From positions 62,001-126,000 of the forward strand of contig CAYYHU010000003.1 of NCBI GenBank assembly GCA_964471865.1: 64,000 bases of DNA, read 5' to 3'. A model generated the notes under the pieces. It was not told where the DNA came from, ran no database searches, and saw only the letters and a program-made list of their open reading frames with translations. Each line of letters opens with the position of its first letter. Position 1 is the stretch's first letter. Source of the stretch: CAYMUC01 sp964471865 (GTDB taxonomy: Bacteria > Actinomycetota > Acidimicrobiia > Acidimicrobiales > Ilumatobacteraceae). This document shows positions 18,624 through 28,412 of this stretch, in pieces. Made by a program: the position numbers and the translations under genes.

Positions 18624-19682
18624 TCAGGAGGCGGTTGCGTGGTCGGCAAGTCCTGCTAGGGCCCGCGAAGCCATCGCTGTGGCGAGGTCTCGAACCCGAG
18701 GTTCTTTCGGGTCGGCCACCAACGGGAGGCTGCACGCCACGGCCAAGCCGAACACCATCGCCAGGCCGTACCCGGCGAGGACATCGTCTCGACAGGCATC
18801 GACGCCAGCTGCTCGAAGGTATTCGCAATAGGTGTCGAGCAACTGCTCCTCGTTCTCGCGTCTCATCTCGACGGTGAGCGATTGAGTAAGGAAGTAGGCG
18901 AGGTCCCAGGACGGAGGTCCTATGCCAGCGCCCTGCCAATCGACGAGAACGACGGCATCTCGTCGAGGGCTGAACAAGAGATTGTCCGCTCGCAGATCTG
19001 AGTGCAGCAAAGTCGACGGCAACTGTGCCAAGACGCACAAGGCCTCATCAACGCGTCGCGGCAGATTCTCCACGGCTGACCACAGCGACTCGTCGACTCC
19101 GTCACCGACGAGATCCTGAAGCGGTCCCAGACCATTTGAAGCGAGATAGCCCAGATTCGTGCGGCGGGCCTGGGAATCGAGCCGAGGCAGCCAGTCCATA
19201 TGCTCGAGATCAGGTGAGCGCCACCAACGGGCATGGAGGCGCGCGACTTCAGAGAGCACCAACTCGGCTTCGCGACACGTGATCCCGATCACCTGATCGA
19301 CTGTCGTGTCGGCGTCGATCGCCTCCTGAATGATCAGGAACCGAGCCGTTTCGGGGTCGTACCACGAGGCGTACACCCCCGGGACACGCACGGGTGTCGT
19401 GGGGGCGAGTTCGTGATAGAAGCGCAATTCTCGTGCATGGCTTCCACTGCGCAGGGCGCTCCCGAGACTCCCTTCGCGATCGGCGGCGAACTTGACCACC
19501 ACCGATTCGGGACCTGGCTCATCGACGTAGTCAGGGGTGAGGAGGACGAGATCGCCGAGCATTCCCCGCTCGGCACCGATGGGAGCCGTGACGAACGAGT
19601 CGACTCGCAACCCAAGTGCTTTCGACACGAAATCGACACTCAGCTCTGCTGGACGAATCGGAAAGGGGGCCCCAGCGATCAC
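18624..19682 (-). CDS. APH-family phosphotransferase (small-molecule kinase-like)
   Basis: About 352 residues of the aminoglycoside-phosphotransferase/choline-kinase fold. Brenner motif LLHSDLRADNLLF (H-x-D-x4-N) and metal-binding D in VVLVDWQGAG. The N-lobe has VVVKFAAD and an early acidic residue in ELRFYHEL. The frame is open to a TTG at 19742; I prefer the GTG at 19682 because it follows GCAGGG and lies after the upstream TetR stop (8-bp gap). Such kinases are common beside lipid/steroid-degradation genes in actinobacteria and are not drug-resistance genes by default. Fifth gene of the operon. Confidence 0.82.
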   Translation of the reverse strand: MIAGAPFPIRPAELSVDFVSKALGLRVDSFVTAPIGAERGMLGDLVLLTPDYVDEPGPESVVVKFAADREGSLGSALRSGSHARELRFYHELAPTTPVRVPGVYASWYDPETARFLIIQEAIDADTTVDQVIGITCREAELVLSEVARLHARWWRSPDLEHMDWLPRLDSQARRTNLGYLASNGLGPLQDLVGDGVDESLWSAVENLPRRVDEALCVLAQLPSTLLHSDLRADNLLFSPRRDAVVLVDWQGAGIGPPSWDLAYFLTQSLTVEMRRENEEQLLDTYCEYLRAAGVDACRDDVLAGYGLAMVFGLAVACSLPLVADPKEPRVRDLATAMASRALAGLADHATAS

Positions 19683-19689
19683 GGATACG

Positions 19690-20334
19690 TCATCCCTGCG
19701 GTTCACCGATGGCGACAGACGATGCGATCGCGCGAAGCGCAACGAGAATCACATCGATGCCGCCGGTTCGATCCTCGAGATGCCAGAACCGCTCGAAGAA
19801 CCAACCCATGACCATGGTGCGTAGCAGTTCGGTGCCGGTGTCGACGTCGAAACCTGGAAGCTCCCCGGTTGCTATACCCAGTTCGGCGAGGTGGCGAAAC
19901 ACCGGCAATTGGAGTTCGGTTCTCCGAACGAGGAGATCGCTAAGTTCAGCGTGGAGCCGTGCCACTGTCGGCATGCTGGCGAGGAAGTGCGACTGAAACG
20001 GCAGCCGCTGGCCGCCGCGACCTCGCAGAAGGATTTCGACCCCTTCGATCATTGACTCGCATGGCAAAATCGATTCGTACATGCGTTCCCAGATGATCGG
20101 TGCGGTGTCCTCGAACACAGCCCTGTAGAGCTGGTCCTTCCCGCTGAAGTAGTGGTAGACGGCTGACGACGCGATTCCGACCTCCCGAGCCACCGCCACG
20201 AGCGACGTCGACGCATAGCCGCTCTCGGCGAAGAGACGGCGAGCAACGTCCATCAATGCCTGTCGAGTCTCATCACTGCTGCCGCCCGGCGGCCGACCAC
20301 GACGTCCCCGAGAATTCGAACTGCTATTCGTCAT
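19690..20334 (-). CDS. TetR family transcriptional regulator
   Basis: 214 residues. Basic N-terminal arm (SRGRRGRPPGG), then the TetR helix-turn-helix (LFAESGYASTSLVAVAREVG ... SSAVYHYFSGKDQLYRAVF) within residues about 20-75. A ligand-binding C-terminal domain follows. The ATG at 20334 overlaps the permease stop (ATGA), so it is translationally coupled inside the transporter operon. It is the natural candidate to bind the 20-bp inverted repeat at 23261-23280 between the two operons. Confidence 0.92.
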   Translation of the reverse strand: MTNSSSNSRGRRGRPPGGSSDETRQALMDVARRLFAESGYASTSLVAVAREVGIASSAVYHYFSGKDQLYRAVFEDTAPIIWERMYESILPCESMIEGVEILLRGRGGQRLPFQSHFLASMPTVARLHAELSDLLVRRTELQLPVFRHLAELGIATGELPGFDVDTGTELLRTMVMGWFFERFWHLEDRTGGIDVILVALRAIASSVAIGEPQG

Positions 20335-21197
20335 ATCGACAGGACCTGACCTCCGCCACCAGCTTCCTGCCACCGTAGAGCCCGTCGCTCGATGAGACCG
20401 ACCAATCCATTGAGCGCCAACGCGAGAAATGCCAGCACCACCGTGTACGCGAACATCTCGCCGATATTGAAGTTGTTCTTGGCGGTGATGAGCCGCAACC
20501 CCAGTCCACGTTTGGCCGACAGGATCTCGGCGAAGACAACCGAGAGCAGTGAAAAGATCACCGCCAATCGAAGCGCTCCGAAGACCGGCGCCAGGATTCC
20601 GGGCAACACGACCTTGCGAAACTTCTGGAACTCCCCTGCACCCATTGACGTCACGACGAGGTCGAGGTCGGGATCGATCATCCCCACCGCTGACTGTGTC
20701 GGGATCTGAACGATGAAGAAGACGACGACCACGGCCAGAACGATCTTGGATTGCTCGCCGACACCGAACCACAACAAGAAGATCGGTGCCAATGCGATCT
20801 TGGGGAGAGCGTTCGCGAAAGTCAAGAAAGGCCCGATCACCTTTCCGAACCGGACGTAGCGTCCGGCGATCAATCCAACGATCAGACCCGCACCGCCTCC
20901 GATGACGAAGCCGGCGAGTGCCTCTTTGAGGGTCACCCAGAGGTCTTCCCAGAACAGTCCAGTACCCACGATCTTGTAGATGCCGTCCCACACCTCACGC
21001 GGGGTCGCAGTGAAGATGCGATTGACCCATTCTCGCTCGACGATCACCTGCCAGGCGATCAAGATCAGAATGAGCAACAGGACGCGGGCGATCTGCACGG
21101 GAATGTCGAGCCGCTGGATCAATCGGCGACTCGGTGTCGGCGGTGCGGGAAGGCTCGACATATCGAATGTCGGTGTCCGGGGTTCAGACGAGTTCAT
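20331..21197 (-). CDS. ABC transporter permease, SsuC/TauC type
   Basis: 288 residues with six predicted helices and a BPD_transp_1 domain: LKEALAGFVIGGGAGLIVGLIAG, the region FANALPKIALAPIFLLWFG characteristic of the nitrate/sulfonate/taurine permease group, and the coupling loop SMGAGEFQKFRKV. Overlaps the ATPase gene by 14 bp and the TetR gene by 4 bp. It should form the channel for the binding protein at 22089-23204. Confidence 0.92.
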   Translation of the reverse strand: MNSSEPRTPTFDMSSLPAPPTPSRRLIQRLDIPVQIARVLLLILILIAWQVIVEREWVNRIFTATPREVWDGIYKIVGTGLFWEDLWVTLKEALAGFVIGGGAGLIVGLIAGRYVRFGKVIGPFLTFANALPKIALAPIFLLWFGVGEQSKIVLAVVVVFFIVQIPTQSAVGMIDPDLDLVVTSMGAGEFQKFRKVVLPGILAPVFGALRLAVIFSLLSVVFAEILSAKRGLGLRLITAKNNFNIGEMFAYTVVLAFLALALNGLVGLIERRALRWQEAGGGGQVLSI

Positions 21198-21996
21198 CGC
21201 GCAACTCCCTCCAGATCTGATGCTCGATATCTCGGAATCGTTGATCGAACCGGAGATCGTCGATGTGACGAGGACGATCCAGGTCGACGATTGTGTCCGA
21301 CTTGATCGTCCCTGGTCGGGCGCTGATCACGATCACCCGATCGGCTAGAAGAACAGCCTCTTCCAAATCGTGAGTGACAAAGATGACGGTCTTTCCAGTC
21401 GCAGCCCAGAGCTCGAGGAACTCCATCTGAACCAAGAGACGTGTTTGCGCGTCGAGCGCACCGAAGGGCTCGTCCATGAGCCAGAGATCGGGCTCGATCG
21501 CCAGTGTCCGGGCGATCGCAACGCGTTGCCTCATGCCCTGGGAAAGCTGCGATGGAAAGCGCTCGGCGAACGATCCGAGTCCGACGCGCTCGAGGAGATC
21601 CTCGGCTTTGGACCGTCGCTCCTGGCGCGGCACACCACGCAGCTCGAGGCCGAACTCGACATTTCGTCGTGCTGTCCTCCACGGAGCCAGTGCGGAGCGC
21701 GCCAGCATGTAACCGATATCGGTGCTGGGACCCGTCACCGGCTTCCCGTGGCGCTTCACGGTTCCCACCGTTGGCTTGAGGATGCCGGCCAGCATGTTCA
21801 GGATCGTCGTCTTGCCGCAACCACTGGGGCCTACGACGGCCACGAACTGGCCAGTGGGAATCGACAGGCTCACCGAATCGAGCGCCAACACTCGGTCCTG
21901 CTCGGTCTCACCTCCGAAAACGAGGCTGACGTCGTTCAGTTCAACCGCTGGCGTCGCCGACGGCATCGATCCCGGTCCCGGAATTGCTCCCCCCAT
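21184..21996 (-). CDS. ABC transporter ATP-binding protein, SsuB/TauB type
   Basis: 270 residues. Walker A GPSGCGKTT, Q-loop YMLARSALAPWRTARRN, signature LSQGMRQR, Walker B LWLMDEPFGALD and switch His in VTHDLEEAVLLADR. This pattern is that of nitrate/taurine/sulfonate importer ATPases. A second ATG ten codons in (21966) is an alternative start. Lies between binding protein and permease. Confidence 0.93.
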   Translation of the reverse strand: MGGAIPGPGSMPSATPAVELNDVSLVFGGETEQDRVLALDSVSLSIPTGQFVAVVGPSGCGKTTILNMLAGILKPTVGTVKRHGKPVTGPSTDIGYMLARSALAPWRTARRNVEFGLELRGVPRQERRSKAEDLLERVGLGSFAERFPSQLSQGMRQRVAIARTLAIEPDLWLMDEPFGALDAQTRLLVQMEFLELWAATGKTVIFVTHDLEEAVLLADRVIVISARPGTIKSDTIVDLDRPRHIDDLRFDQRFRDIEHQIWRELRDELV

Positions 21997-22088
21997 GACT
22001 CACTCCCCTCACTCGAGCTCGCGCCGTCGAATGAATTCGGGGGCGGCCGGTCACAACACAGTGCGCCGACCACCCCCAGATTCTGCGA

Positions 22089-23204
22089 TCAGCCGACGTC
22101 GTAGGTGAAGTCGGCGACGGTCAACTGGCTGTCAGACTTGCCGATCTCGAAGACCCAGGCAGCTGCGGAGTTGAGTTGATCAACCGAGAACTCACCCGTG
22201 GTGTTGAAGTAGCTGATGTTGGCCTCGAGCATCGGTCCGGCGAGATCGGGATTGAACCCCATGTCACCGGTCAGGATCTCGATCACCCGGTCACGGTTGG
22301 CTGGATCCGTGATGAACTGGGTCGCCTGAGCGATCGCCACGCTGTAAGCCTTGACCGCACCCGGATTCTCCTCGGCGTACTGCCGTGAGGTCGTCGCCAG
22401 CAGCGACGGCCAGAGCAACGACGCAGGACCCTCGCCAGCACGCAGCGAGAACGGCTGGAAGCCGATGCCCTGGGCCTCAGCGATGACAAAAGCCGGATCG
22501 AACGTGATCGTCATGTCGATCTCGCCGTTTTGCAGCGCCGCCAGCGTGGTGTCCGGGAGACCCGTCGCGATGTAAGTCTGAGCATCGGGATCGACCCCAG
22601 CTTCGCGGAACAGAGTCCGGGCAATGTCCTCGGCAGCAGCGCCATTGGCCACAACCCCGACGTTGGAGCCCTCGAGAGCGACCATGACGTCTTCCCACGC
22701 TGTCGCTCCACCAAGGTCGGTGCCGGTCTTCACGAGGATGTCGAAGAACTGAGCCTTGACGATCTCATGAATGGCGACGACGTCGAACCCCGCCCGAATC
22801 AGTCCGATCTGGTTGTTGGGAATGTTGCCAGCCGTCGTGATGTCACCCGAGATCATGGCGGCCCCGAGTTCAGGACCATTCGCAACACCCACGAAGGTCG
22901 CATTGACACCGTTCGCTTCGAAGAAGCCTTCCGCCTGCGCCACGTACTGCGGGAGCACGGTGATGGCTGGCGAGACCGCAACGTTCATGTCGTAGACCTC
23001 GGCCGGAGCGGGCGCCTCGGTGGTGGCAGCAGCTGCTGTGGTTTCGGGAGCGGTGGTCGTGGCGGGAGCCTCGGTGCTCGGCGCCTGGGTGGTCGGAGCC
23101 TGAGTGTCACCGCTCGAATCGGAATCGTCGTTGCCACATGCGCCGGCCGTCAGGGCCAACGTCGCCGCCGCCAGGACGGCCGTGAATCGGCGGGTAAGTC
23201 TCAT
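22089..23204 (-). CDS. ABC transporter substrate-binding lipoprotein, SsuA/TauA/NMT1 type
   Basis: 371 residues. Signal peptide MRLTRRFTAVLAAATLALTA, lipobox ending GAC at residue 23, then a long Thr/Ala/Pro linker. The NMT1/THI5-like periplasmic domain follows (VLPQYVAQAEGFFEANGVNATFVGV ... GEIDMTITFDPAFVIAEAQG). Such proteins bind alkanesulfonates, taurine or other organosulfur or aromatic anions. First gene of the leftward operon, 117 bp from the divergent sulfatase. The neighbouring sulfatases point to an organosulfur ligand, by inference. Confidence 0.9.
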   Translation of the reverse strand: MRLTRRFTAVLAAATLALTAGACGNDDSDSSGDTQAPTTQAPSTEAPATTTAPETTAAAATTEAPAPAEVYDMNVAVSPAITVLPQYVAQAEGFFEANGVNATFVGVANGPELGAAMISGDITTAGNIPNNQIGLIRAGFDVVAIHEIVKAQFFDILVKTGTDLGGATAWEDVMVALEGSNVGVVANGAAAEDIARTLFREAGVDPDAQTYIATGLPDTTLAALQNGEIDMTITFDPAFVIAEAQGIGFQPFSLRAGEGPASLLWPSLLATTSRQYAEENPGAVKAYSVAIAQATQFITDPANRDRVIEILTGDMGFNPDLAGPMLEANISYFNTTGEFSVDQLNSAAAWVFEIGKSDSQLTVADFTYDVG

Positions 23205-23260
23205 TCGGATATCCCCCTCATGGTCATGGTTCGGTCTCGAACCGGGAGGATCAAATCATT

Positions 23261-23280
23261 TATTGACGCTGATGTCAATA
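23261..23280. promoter_or_regulatory. Operator-like inverted repeat in the divergent promoter of the sulfatase/transporter locus
   Basis: TATTGAC-N6-GTCAATA, perfect 7-bp arms, the size and spacing typical of TetR-family operators. It contains a rightward -35 (TTGACG, 23263-23268), which is 17 nt from TAGAAC (23286-23291, 4/6 to TATAAT) ahead of the sulfatase. The other arm gives a leftward TTGACA toward the transporter operon, whose -10 is poorer. A regulator bound here would cover both -35 elements. The TetR encoded at 19690-20334 is the obvious candidate. Confidence 0.7.
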
Positions 23281-23320
23281 TCAATTAGAACATCGGGCGA
23301 CCTCGACAAGGGAGCACTTG

Positions 23321-25642
23321 ATGGAGACCAGAGAAGCGGATCACGCACGGCGCTACGACAACTTTGAGGGCCGAGTTGGACGCGTCTTTGCGACCTCGGA
23401 GCCATGGTGGCCTCCTCGCACCACGGCGCCGGAAGGTGCGCCCAACATCGTGATCGTGCTCGTGGACGACATGGGGTACTCGGATCTCGGATGCTTCGGG
23501 TCCGAGATCCCCACACCGCATATCGATGCCACGGCGTCCGAAGGACTTCGGTTCACGAACTTCCATGTCTCGCCGCTGTGCTCACCGAGTCGCGCCTCGC
23601 TCATGACCGGACTCAACGCTCATGCCGCCGGGATGGGGCAAGTGGCCCACATCGATGCCGGCTTTCCCGGATACACAGGTGAACTCCCCCGCAATCAACC
23701 CTCGATCGCTGAAGCCTTTCGCGACGCCGGATATGCGACCTTCGCGCTCGGGAAGTGGCACCTGTGCAAGAACGCCGACCTCTCCGAGGCGGGGGACAAG
23801 CATTCCTGGCCGCTGCAGCGAGGCTTCGAGCAGTACTACGGATTCCTCGAAGCATTGACCAACTTTCACCATCCCCACCGGATGTACGAAGGCAATGCAG
23901 TCGTTCACACGGATCAATACCCGGAGGACTATTACCTCACGGACGATCTCACGGCTCGAGCAGTGAGGATGATCCGCGAGGTCAAGACGGCGGATCCGAA
24001 CAAACCGTTCTTCATGTACTACGCCCACGGCGCCGTTCATGCGCCTCTACATGCCAAGACCATCGACATCGAACGCCATCGTGGTCGGTACGAAGCGGGC
24101 TGGGACGCGGTCCGCGAGGCTCGACTCGCGCGACAGCTCGACCTTGGCATCGTGCCCCCAGGAACCGTTCTGCCCCCTCGCAACTCCGAACCCGGGGAAG
24201 ACGTTCGGGCATGGGACGAGTTGACCGCCGATGAGCAACGGGTCTTTGCCCGCTATATGGAGTGCTACGCCGCCATGGTCTCCACGGTGGATGACAGCGT
24301 CGGGGCGATCCGCGAGGAACTCGATGCCCTGGGCCAACTCGACAACACGATCATCATCGTCACGAGCGACAACGGGGCCTCACGTGAAGGCCGGGACAAA
24401 GGTTCGATGGCTTACTACCGCGATTCCGGACGACTCGCTGGACCGACCACCGACATCGATGAGGCATTGGAACGCTTCGACGAGATCGGAGGCCCCACCA
24501 ACTGGCCTCACTACCCGCGAGGGTGGGCGATGGCCTGTAACACCCCGTTTCGGCTCTACAAAATCTCAACCTTCCGAGGCGGCCACTCAGCCCCGATGGT
24601 CCTGTCATGGCCCACAGGAATCAACCCTGACGGGATCATCCGCCATCAGTACACCCACATCAGTGATCTGTTTCCGACCCTCGCTGAACTTGCTGGAATC
24701 CACATCCCCACCAGCCGCAACGGCCTCGAAGCCGATCCACTCGACGGGATCTCGTTCGCTCCGATCATCGAGGATCCGGACACCGAGCAACTACACGGGG
24801 ATCAGTACTACGAGTGCATCGGACATCGCGCCTACCACCGCGATGGGTGGCATGCCGTGACGTTCCATGAGCCCCGCACAGCTTTCAGTGAGGATCACTG
24901 GCATCTCTTCGACGCCCGCAACGACATCAACGAGATCAACGACCTCTCGGACGAACATCCTGAGCGGGTCGTGGAGTTGAAGAACGCATGGGAACAAGCA
25001 GCCTGGGCCAATGGTGTCTTCCCCCTCGAGGACGGCACAGGAATCTCCAAGCTCTTCGTTCCCGACTACGCCCTGCCCGATGTGGAGCCTTTCGTCATTC
25101 GTCCCGGGACCCCGACCATCGAACGATTCCGCTCCAGTCGCTTGATCGCCCAGCGGTGCTTCGACATCGTGGTGGACCTGTCCCACCGCAGTGAGGACCA
25201 AGGAATCCTCGTCGCTCACGGCGGTCAAGACTCCGGCTACGTCCTGTGGATCGAAGATGGACGCCTCCATGTCGAGATCAACCGGTACGGCACCCCGGAG
25301 CCGGTTGGGTCAGCGGAGCTCACCACGACCGTGTCGCGGATCGAACTCGAGTTCGTCGCTCCGGGCAACGCCGTGTGGAACATCCGCGCCAAGGCCGACG
25401 GTGAGGTGATGTTCGCGCGTGAAGGCCTCACCCAGTTCACAAGCAGCTACCTCCCATTCGAGGGCATCGACGTCGGCCTCGACCGAAGGTCGCCGGTCTC
25501 CTGGGCGCTGTATCAGCGCCATGGGACCTTTCCCTACTCGGGAACGATTCACTCGGTGACCTACATCCCGCGCGATCCAGCTCCTGATGCCACCGAGCAA
25601 CGCATCGCCGAGTTGAGAGCCATCGGGAGTTCTCTCGAATGA
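23321..25642 (+). CDS. Arylsulfatase-type sulfatase with C-terminal extension
   Basis: 773 residues. Alkaline-phosphatase-superfamily sulfatase: metal-binding VLVDDMGYSD at about residues 47-56, and the formylglycine signature C-S-P-S-R (Cys87), which must be matured by a formylglycine-generating enzyme not found in this window. GKWHLC and TSDNGAS supply further active-site residues. The C-terminal 200 residues (about 580-773) form an extra beta-rich domain, as in the large mycobacterial-type arylsulfatases. ATG at 23321 follows AAGGGAG by 6 nt. No signal peptide is visible, so it is probably cytoplasmic and works on imported substrate. Confidence 0.93.
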   Translation: METREADHARRYDNFEGRVGRVFATSEPWWPPRTTAPEGAPNIVIVLVDDMGYSDLGCFGSEIPTPHIDATASEGLRFTNFHVSPLCSPSRASLMTGLNAHAAGMGQVAHIDAGFPGYTGELPRNQPSIAEAFRDAGYATFALGKWHLCKNADLSEAGDKHSWPLQRGFEQYYGFLEALTNFHHPHRMYEGNAVVHTDQYPEDYYLTDDLTARAVRMIREVKTADPNKPFFMYYAHGAVHAPLHAKTIDIERHRGRYEAGWDAVREARLARQLDLGIVPPGTVLPPRNSEPGEDVRAWDELTADEQRVFARYMECYAAMVSTVDDSVGAIREELDALGQLDNTIIIVTSDNGASREGRDKGSMAYYRDSGRLAGPTTDIDEALERFDEIGGPTNWPHYPRGWAMACNTPFRLYKISTFRGGHSAPMVLSWPTGINPDGIIRHQYTHISDLFPTLAELAGIHIPTSRNGLEADPLDGISFAPIIEDPDTEQLHGDQYYECIGHRAYHRDGWHAVTFHEPRTAFSEDHWHLFDARNDINEINDLSDEHPERVVELKNAWEQAAWANGVFPLEDGTGISKLFVPDYALPDVEPFVIRPGTPTIERFRSSRLIAQRCFDIVVDLSHRSEDQGILVAHGGQDSGYVLWIEDGRLHVEINRYGTPEPVGSAELTTTVSRIELEFVAPGNAVWNIRAKADGEVMFAREGLTQFTSSYLPFEGIDVGLDRRSPVSWALYQRHGTFPYSGTIHSVTYIPRDPAPDATEQRIAELRAIGSSLE

Positions 25643-25655
25643 TCGGAGCAACGTC

Positions 25656-27149
25656 GTGAGTGACCGGCCGAACATCCTGCTCATCGTGAGTGACCAGGAG
25701 CGCCAGCGCGACTGGCTACCTTCGACAGCCCGACTCCCCCATCGTCAGCGCCTACTCAACGAAGGGATGGAGTTCACCCAGCACTACACCCATACATCAC
25801 CCTGCTCACCGTCACGGGCGACACTGTTCACCGGCCGCTACATGCCTGATCACGGCGTCACGGAGAACTCCACCGGCCCAGACAACACCGAGTTGCGCAA
25901 AGACATCGACACCCTCGGTCACATGTTGCGACGACAGGGGTATCGCACGGCCTACAAGGGGAAGTGGCACCTCGAGGTGGGGGCACATCCCGACATGAAC
26001 GCCTACGGGTTCGGTGACTGGGAAGGCAACGATCAAGCATTCTGGGGTCTCCCTGGGAGTGGGACCGAATACGACCCCTTCATCGCCGAGGGCGCCACGC
26101 GTTGGCTCGACGAGCATGGCGATGGCCCCGATCCGTGGTTCCTCGTCGTGGCGATGGTCAACCCCCACGACATCATGTGGTACCCCGTCGATCAGGCATG
26201 GTTTGCGGCTGCATATCCCGAGTTCTTTGCCGAACGGCGCCGGCAAGCCAACGAGATGGACTGGGGTCGCGTCGACAACCTTCCGTTGTTCGATATGGAC
26301 GTCCCTGAACATTTCACGGAACTACCCATCAACTTCGACGACGATCTCCACACCAAGCCCGAGGTTCACCGGCGCTGGATGATGGAAATGGAGCGCATGG
26401 CGCAGCCTGGCGAAATGCGTCGCGACGATTCCGCCATCTGGCGCCGGCAACTCGACTACTACGTGGCACTTCATGAACTCAACGACGTCCAGCTGGGCCG
26501 AGTTCTCGACGCCTTGGACCGTACCGGTCGAGCCGATGAGACCGTGGTGCTGTTCACCTCGGACCATGGCGACCAGTGCGGCTCTCACGGGCTTCGATCG
26601 AAAGGTCCGTGGAACTATCAAGAGACGATGCGGATCCCGCTCTACGCTCGGGTCCCCGGCATCACACGCCCCGGGTCCGTGTCATCGTCACTGTCCTCCT
26701 CGGTCGATCTAGCGGCGACCATCGCTGACCTGGCCGGAGCCCATGACGACGTCGACGGACTCCCCGGGCGGTCTCTGCGGCCGGTACTGGCGGATCCAGC
26801 GGTCACAGTTCGAGATCACGTCCTGTTCGCTCAACGGTGGCCCTGGTATCCCGGCGTCGAACAAACCCGTTATGCGAGTTCAGGAGTGTTCGACGGTCGC
26901 CACAAGTACTGTCGGTACTACGGCATCGGCGGAGGTGCCGACACTCGGGGCCGAGCACTTCCGGGAATGATGCGGATCGGCCCCGACAGCGCCTTCGAGG
27001 ATCACGACCACGAGTGGTACGACCTTGTCGAGGACCCAGGTGAGTTGGTCAACCTCGCCAACGACCGAGGTCGCCGCCAGGAACTACGACAACACTTCGA
27101 CCGACTCATCGAACTCGAGGCGGAGACGCCTTCGGAGGCCTCTCGGTGA
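25656..27149 (+). CDS. Second sulfatase (choline-sulfatase/AtsG-like size class)
   Basis: 497 residues. N-terminal metal motif LLIVSDQERQ (one Asp of the usual pair replaced by Gln, as in the SDQ subgroup), the formylglycine signature C-S-P-S-R at Cys50, GKWHLEVG, and FTSDHGDQCGSHG. No signal peptide. GTG start 13 bp after the first sulfatase, with GGAG upstream. It resembles the first sulfatase only in the core motifs, so the two probably hydrolyse different sulfate esters or positions. Its stop overlaps the P450 start. Confidence 0.92.
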   Translation: MSDRPNILLIVSDQERQRDWLPSTARLPHRQRLLNEGMEFTQHYTHTSPCSPSRATLFTGRYMPDHGVTENSTGPDNTELRKDIDTLGHMLRRQGYRTAYKGKWHLEVGAHPDMNAYGFGDWEGNDQAFWGLPGSGTEYDPFIAEGATRWLDEHGDGPDPWFLVVAMVNPHDIMWYPVDQAWFAAAYPEFFAERRRQANEMDWGRVDNLPLFDMDVPEHFTELPINFDDDLHTKPEVHRRWMMEMERMAQPGEMRRDDSAIWRRQLDYYVALHELNDVQLGRVLDALDRTGRADETVVLFTSDHGDQCGSHGLRSKGPWNYQETMRIPLYARVPGITRPGSVSSSLSSSVDLAATIADLAGAHDDVDGLPGRSLRPVLADPAVTVRDHVLFAQRWPWYPGVEQTRYASSGVFDGRHKYCRYYGIGGGADTRGRALPGMMRIGPDSAFEDHDHEWYDLVEDPGELVNLANDRGRRQELRQHFDRLIELEAETPSEASR

Positions 27150-28402
27150 CTGTCGCCGACATCGACCCGTTCGCCGACGAGTTTCGTCTCGAGCAGACGG
27201 CTTCATTGGCCCGGCTTCGAATGACGTCACCGGTGGCCTGGTCGTCGTCATTGGGCGCATATCTCGTCACCAGCGCGGAACTGGTCTCCGCCATACTCGC
27301 TGACGTCGAGACCTATTCGAATCGGCGCTCGACCGATGCCCTCGGTGTTCCCCACCGACCCGAACTCGCAGCCGCTCTCGCCGATATCCGAGCCGGCGGT
27401 TGGCCCCATGTGCCCACCATCGCCGACCAGGATCCGCCGTGGCACGACTTCTTCCGCTCTGTGGTGGCCCCCTATTTCACGCCGACCCGTTTGCGACCCC
27501 TCACACCAGTGGTCGAAGCCATCAGCGATGAGTTGATCGATGCGTGGGGCGCACGTGACCAGATCGACTTCGTATCGGACTTCAGCGAACCGCTCCCCTT
27601 GCTGTCGATCATGCATGTGCTCGACCTGCGAATTGCCGACCCTCAGAGCCAGCGCCAGATTCTGGGACGTTGGCGCAACTCTGCGGTGGCCCAGGTCGGC
27701 GCGAATCGAAGCGACGATGACCTCCTTACCGCCGAACGCGATGTCGTGGCGATGCAGCACTTTCTCGCTGATCGACTCGACGCCGCCGATGTAGACGAAG
27801 ACAGCGTCTTTGGCGCTTTGAGGCGGGCACGCATCGATGATCCGACGTCGGGGCCCCGTCCTCTCGAGATCGCCGAGGCGCTCACCGTTCTTCGTCAGGT
27901 GTTCGTCGGCGGTACCGAAACCACGACCAAAGCGCTTGCCGAGGCGTTTCTTCACCTCGACGGTGACCCCGAACTCTTTGGGGCTCTCGCGTCGAACGGC
28001 AACCTCCGTCGTCGCGTCGTCGAGGAGTCGTTACGCCTCTCGAGTCCGGCTCAAGGGATCCTCCGCACCGTCACCCGGGACCACGATCTCGCAGGAGTTC
28101 CGGTCAAGGCGGGCGACAAGGTGTTCATCATGTTTGCTTCGGCAAACCGCGACCCTGCCGTATTCGCCGATCCGGAGTCGTTCGACCACACCCGTGCGGG
28201 TCTGGGCCATCATCTGGCGTTCGGCCGCGGCCTTCATGTCTGTCTTGGCGCATCGCTGGCCCGTCTCGAAATGCAAGTGGCCCTCGCTCGGCTATCCGCC
28301 CGGATCCAATATCGAGTGTCCAGCAACCGGCCCATTCGCTACGGCGACGGCTTCTTGTTGCGCGGCCCAGATCATGTCGACCTGGACGTCACCTACCTGT
28401 GA
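27146..28402 (+). CDS. Cytochrome P450
   Basis: 418 residues, a soluble bacterial class I P450. The I-helix has VFVGGTETTT, the ExxR motif is in VEESLRLSS, and the heme loop FGRGLHVCLG holds the ligand Cys at about residue 366. GTG start overlaps the upstream sulfatase stop (GTGA), so translation is coupled. The usual acidic residue before the I-helix Thr is present as Glu. A ferredoxin partner is not encoded nearby. Probably hydroxylates the carbon skeleton before or after desulfation, by inference. Confidence 0.93.
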   Translation: MTVADIDPFADEFRLEQTASLARLRMTSPVAWSSSLGAYLVTSAELVSAILADVETYSNRRSTDALGVPHRPELAAALADIRAGGWPHVPTIADQDPPWHDFFRSVVAPYFTPTRLRPLTPVVEAISDELIDAWGARDQIDFVSDFSEPLPLLSIMHVLDLRIADPQSQRQILGRWRNSAVAQVGANRSDDDLLTAERDVVAMQHFLADRLDAADVDEDSVFGALRRARIDDPTSGPRPLEIAEALTVLRQVFVGGTETTTKALAEAFLHLDGDPELFGALASNGNLRRRVVEESLRLSSPAQGILRTVTRDHDLAGVPVKAGDKVFIMFASANRDPAVFADPESFDHTRAGLGHHLAFGRGLHVCLGASLARLEMQVALARLSARIQYRVSSNRPIRYGDGFLLRGPDHVDLDVTYL

Positions 28403-28412
28403 GGCGAACACC

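Noticed and set aside
18624..19682. Aminoglycoside-resistance gene reading of the APH kinases (also 31080-32144)
   Set aside because: The fold is shared, but the catabolic gene context argues for a small-metabolite kinase. Nothing in the sequence supports resistance.
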